This document shows positions 6,715 to 7,169 of a DNA stretch of 7,169 bases, one piece after another. The number at the start of each line of letters is the position of its first letter. The stretch's first letter is position 1. The stretch is from Bacillota bacterium (GTDB lineage: Bacteria > Bacillota > Sulfobacillia > JAJZYS01 > JAJYTV01): positions 1-7,169 of the forward strand of contig JAJZIE010000122.1 of the NCBI GenBank assembly GCA_021810725.1, given 5' to 3'. A program made the position numbers and the translations under genes. The notes below the pieces were generated by a model. It saw nothing but the letters and a program-made list of their open reading frames with translations, did no database searches and was not told the DNA's origin.

Positions 6715-6723
6715 CCCTCCCTT
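6715..6723 (-). promoter_or_regulatory. Shine-Dalgarno deciding the MFS TTG start
   Basis: AAGGGAGGG on the - strand is separated by TGCGAT from the TTG at 6708. The match and spacing are good and argue for TTG over the GTG at 6738, whose upstream sequence shows no comparable site. Confidence 0.6.
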
Positions 6724-6990
6724 CGGGATGACGGTCACGGGGCCTGTCTAGCACATCCCCCCTAGCCTTCCCCAGGTAAGCGCGGCGCGCACGGCCGCGA
6801 CGGCGCCCTGACCACGGCCGTGCTGCTTCGCGGTCGAGTCTGGCGCCCCGGGGTAAAGTCGGAAAAGCAGTTCGAGCATTGGGCCAAAGTCCCTGCCAAG
6901 ACACCGGTCATGCGACGCAGGTCCGGAAGGATGTCGCTGGCCACTCAGCCCAAGGCAAGGCTGCCCTCCATACATTCGTCGGCGGCCACG
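6724..6990 (-). other. non-coding region upstream of the MFS gene with an inverted repeat
   Basis: I see no convincing gene here on either strand; the short open frames have no family features and no good ribosome binding site. The promoter of the MFS gene should lie here, but I find no clear -10/-35 pair. The most visible structure is a perfect 9-bp inverted repeat, GCACGGCCG at 6789-6797 and CGGCCGTGC at 6815-6823, with a 17-nt loop, about 80-115 bases ahead of the MFS start. It could be a regulator site or an mRNA hairpin. Confidence 0.35.
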
Positions 6991-7024
6991 CAAAAGGCGC
7001 CCGCCGAAGGGATCGGCGGGCGCC
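6991..7024 (-). terminator. rho-independent terminator of the superoxide dismutase gene
   Basis: GGCGCCCGCCG (6996-7006) and CGGCGGGCGCC (7014-7024) form a perfect 11-bp stem with a 7-nt loop. On the - strand the stem is followed directly by TTTTG (6995-6991). It begins 15 nt after the dismutase stop codon. Stem, position and T-run all fit an intrinsic terminator. Confidence 0.85.
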
Positions 7025-7039
7025 CGACGCGTTGGCTCT

Positions 7040-7169
7040 CTAGTGCTTGGCCGAGGCCAGGCGCTTGCCGACGTCGTCCCAGTTGACGACGTTCCAGAAG
7101 GCGTCGACGTACGCCGCGCGCTTGTTCTGGTACTTGAGGTAGTAGGCGTGCTCCCAGACGCCGAGGACG
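7040..7169 (-). CDS. Fe/Mn superoxide dismutase, C-terminal end (partial)
   Basis: The last 42 residues of an iron/manganese superoxide dismutase, which converts superoxide to oxygen and hydrogen peroxide; the rest lies beyond the right edge. The fragment contains the family's WEHAYYLKYQNKR stretch with the metal-ligand histidine (WEH), then the usual WNVVNWDDVGKRL near the end, and finishes ASAKH. The family signature is D-x-W-E-H-A-Y-Y, with Asp as a metal ligand four residues before the His; here the sequence reads GVWEHAYY, with Gly (codon GGC) at that position. Whether this is real or a one-base difference (GAC) cannot be decided from the fragment. A terminator follows the gene. sodA and sodB cannot be told apart from this end. 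Confidence 0.93.
   Translation of the reverse strand, partial: VLGVWEHAYYLKYQNKRAAYVDAFWNVVNWDDVGKRLASAKH

Noticed and set aside
6880..6900. A sigma-54-like element (TTGGCAGGGACTTTGG) on the - strand
   Set aside because: The -24 half fits, but the -12 half reads TTGG instead of TTGC, losing the key C, and no activator gene is near.
6820..7086. An 88-codon open frame on the + strand across the superoxide dismutase terminator
   Set aside because: It runs through a clear terminator into the antisense of the dismutase gene and shows no domain or ribosome binding site.

Overview
The window is a GC-rich stretch of bacterial chromosome. The strong Shine-Dalgarno sequences (AAGGAGG, GGAGGAGG, AAGGGAGGG), TTG start codons and the UPF0182/DUF2103 pair suggest a high-GC member of the Terrabacteria (actinobacterial, Chloroflexi-like or high-GC Firmicutes-like). 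The sequence alone does not fix the phylum. Nothing indicates a phage, plasmid, insertion sequence, CRISPR array or other recently acquired island.

Layout from left to right: (1) the C-terminal two thirds of a drug-efflux-type MFS transporter on the + strand, cut by the left edge; (2) converging on it, a - strand cluster that reads, in transcription order, cyclophilin peptidyl-prolyl isomerase, small DUF2103-like protein, large UPF0182 membrane protein and GNAT acetyltransferase. The gaps between these genes are 4, 12 and 28 nt, and the stop codon of the DUF2103 gene lies in the ribosome binding site of the UPF0182 gene, so they look like one operon. (3) Upstream of the cyclophilin is a non-coding leader of about 250 nt with a perfect TATAAT box. 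It ends in a strong ribosome binding site and a 12-codon reading frame whose stop overlaps the cyclophilin ATG. (4) Next is a perfect 14-bp hairpin that probably ends a second MFS transporter gene (- strand, 436 aa with a TTG start). (5) An apparently non-coding stretch holding an inverted repeat follows. (6) At the right edge is the C-terminus of an Fe/Mn superoxide dismutase (- strand) with a good rho-independent terminator.

The genes are mostly housekeeping or transport. The least understood part is the cyclophilin-DUF2103-UPF0182-GNAT cluster: two of its four members belong to families with no established function. Topology reasoning puts the roughly 600-residue C-terminal part of the UPF0182 protein outside the membrane, while the cyclophilin has no export signal, so a direct chaperone-client relation is not obvious. 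I found no convincing evidence for a novel defence, mobile or biosynthetic system. The observations most worth checking are a missing metal-ligand aspartate in the superoxide dismutase fragment, the short upstream reading frame at the cyclophilin start, and the conservation of the four-gene cluster.
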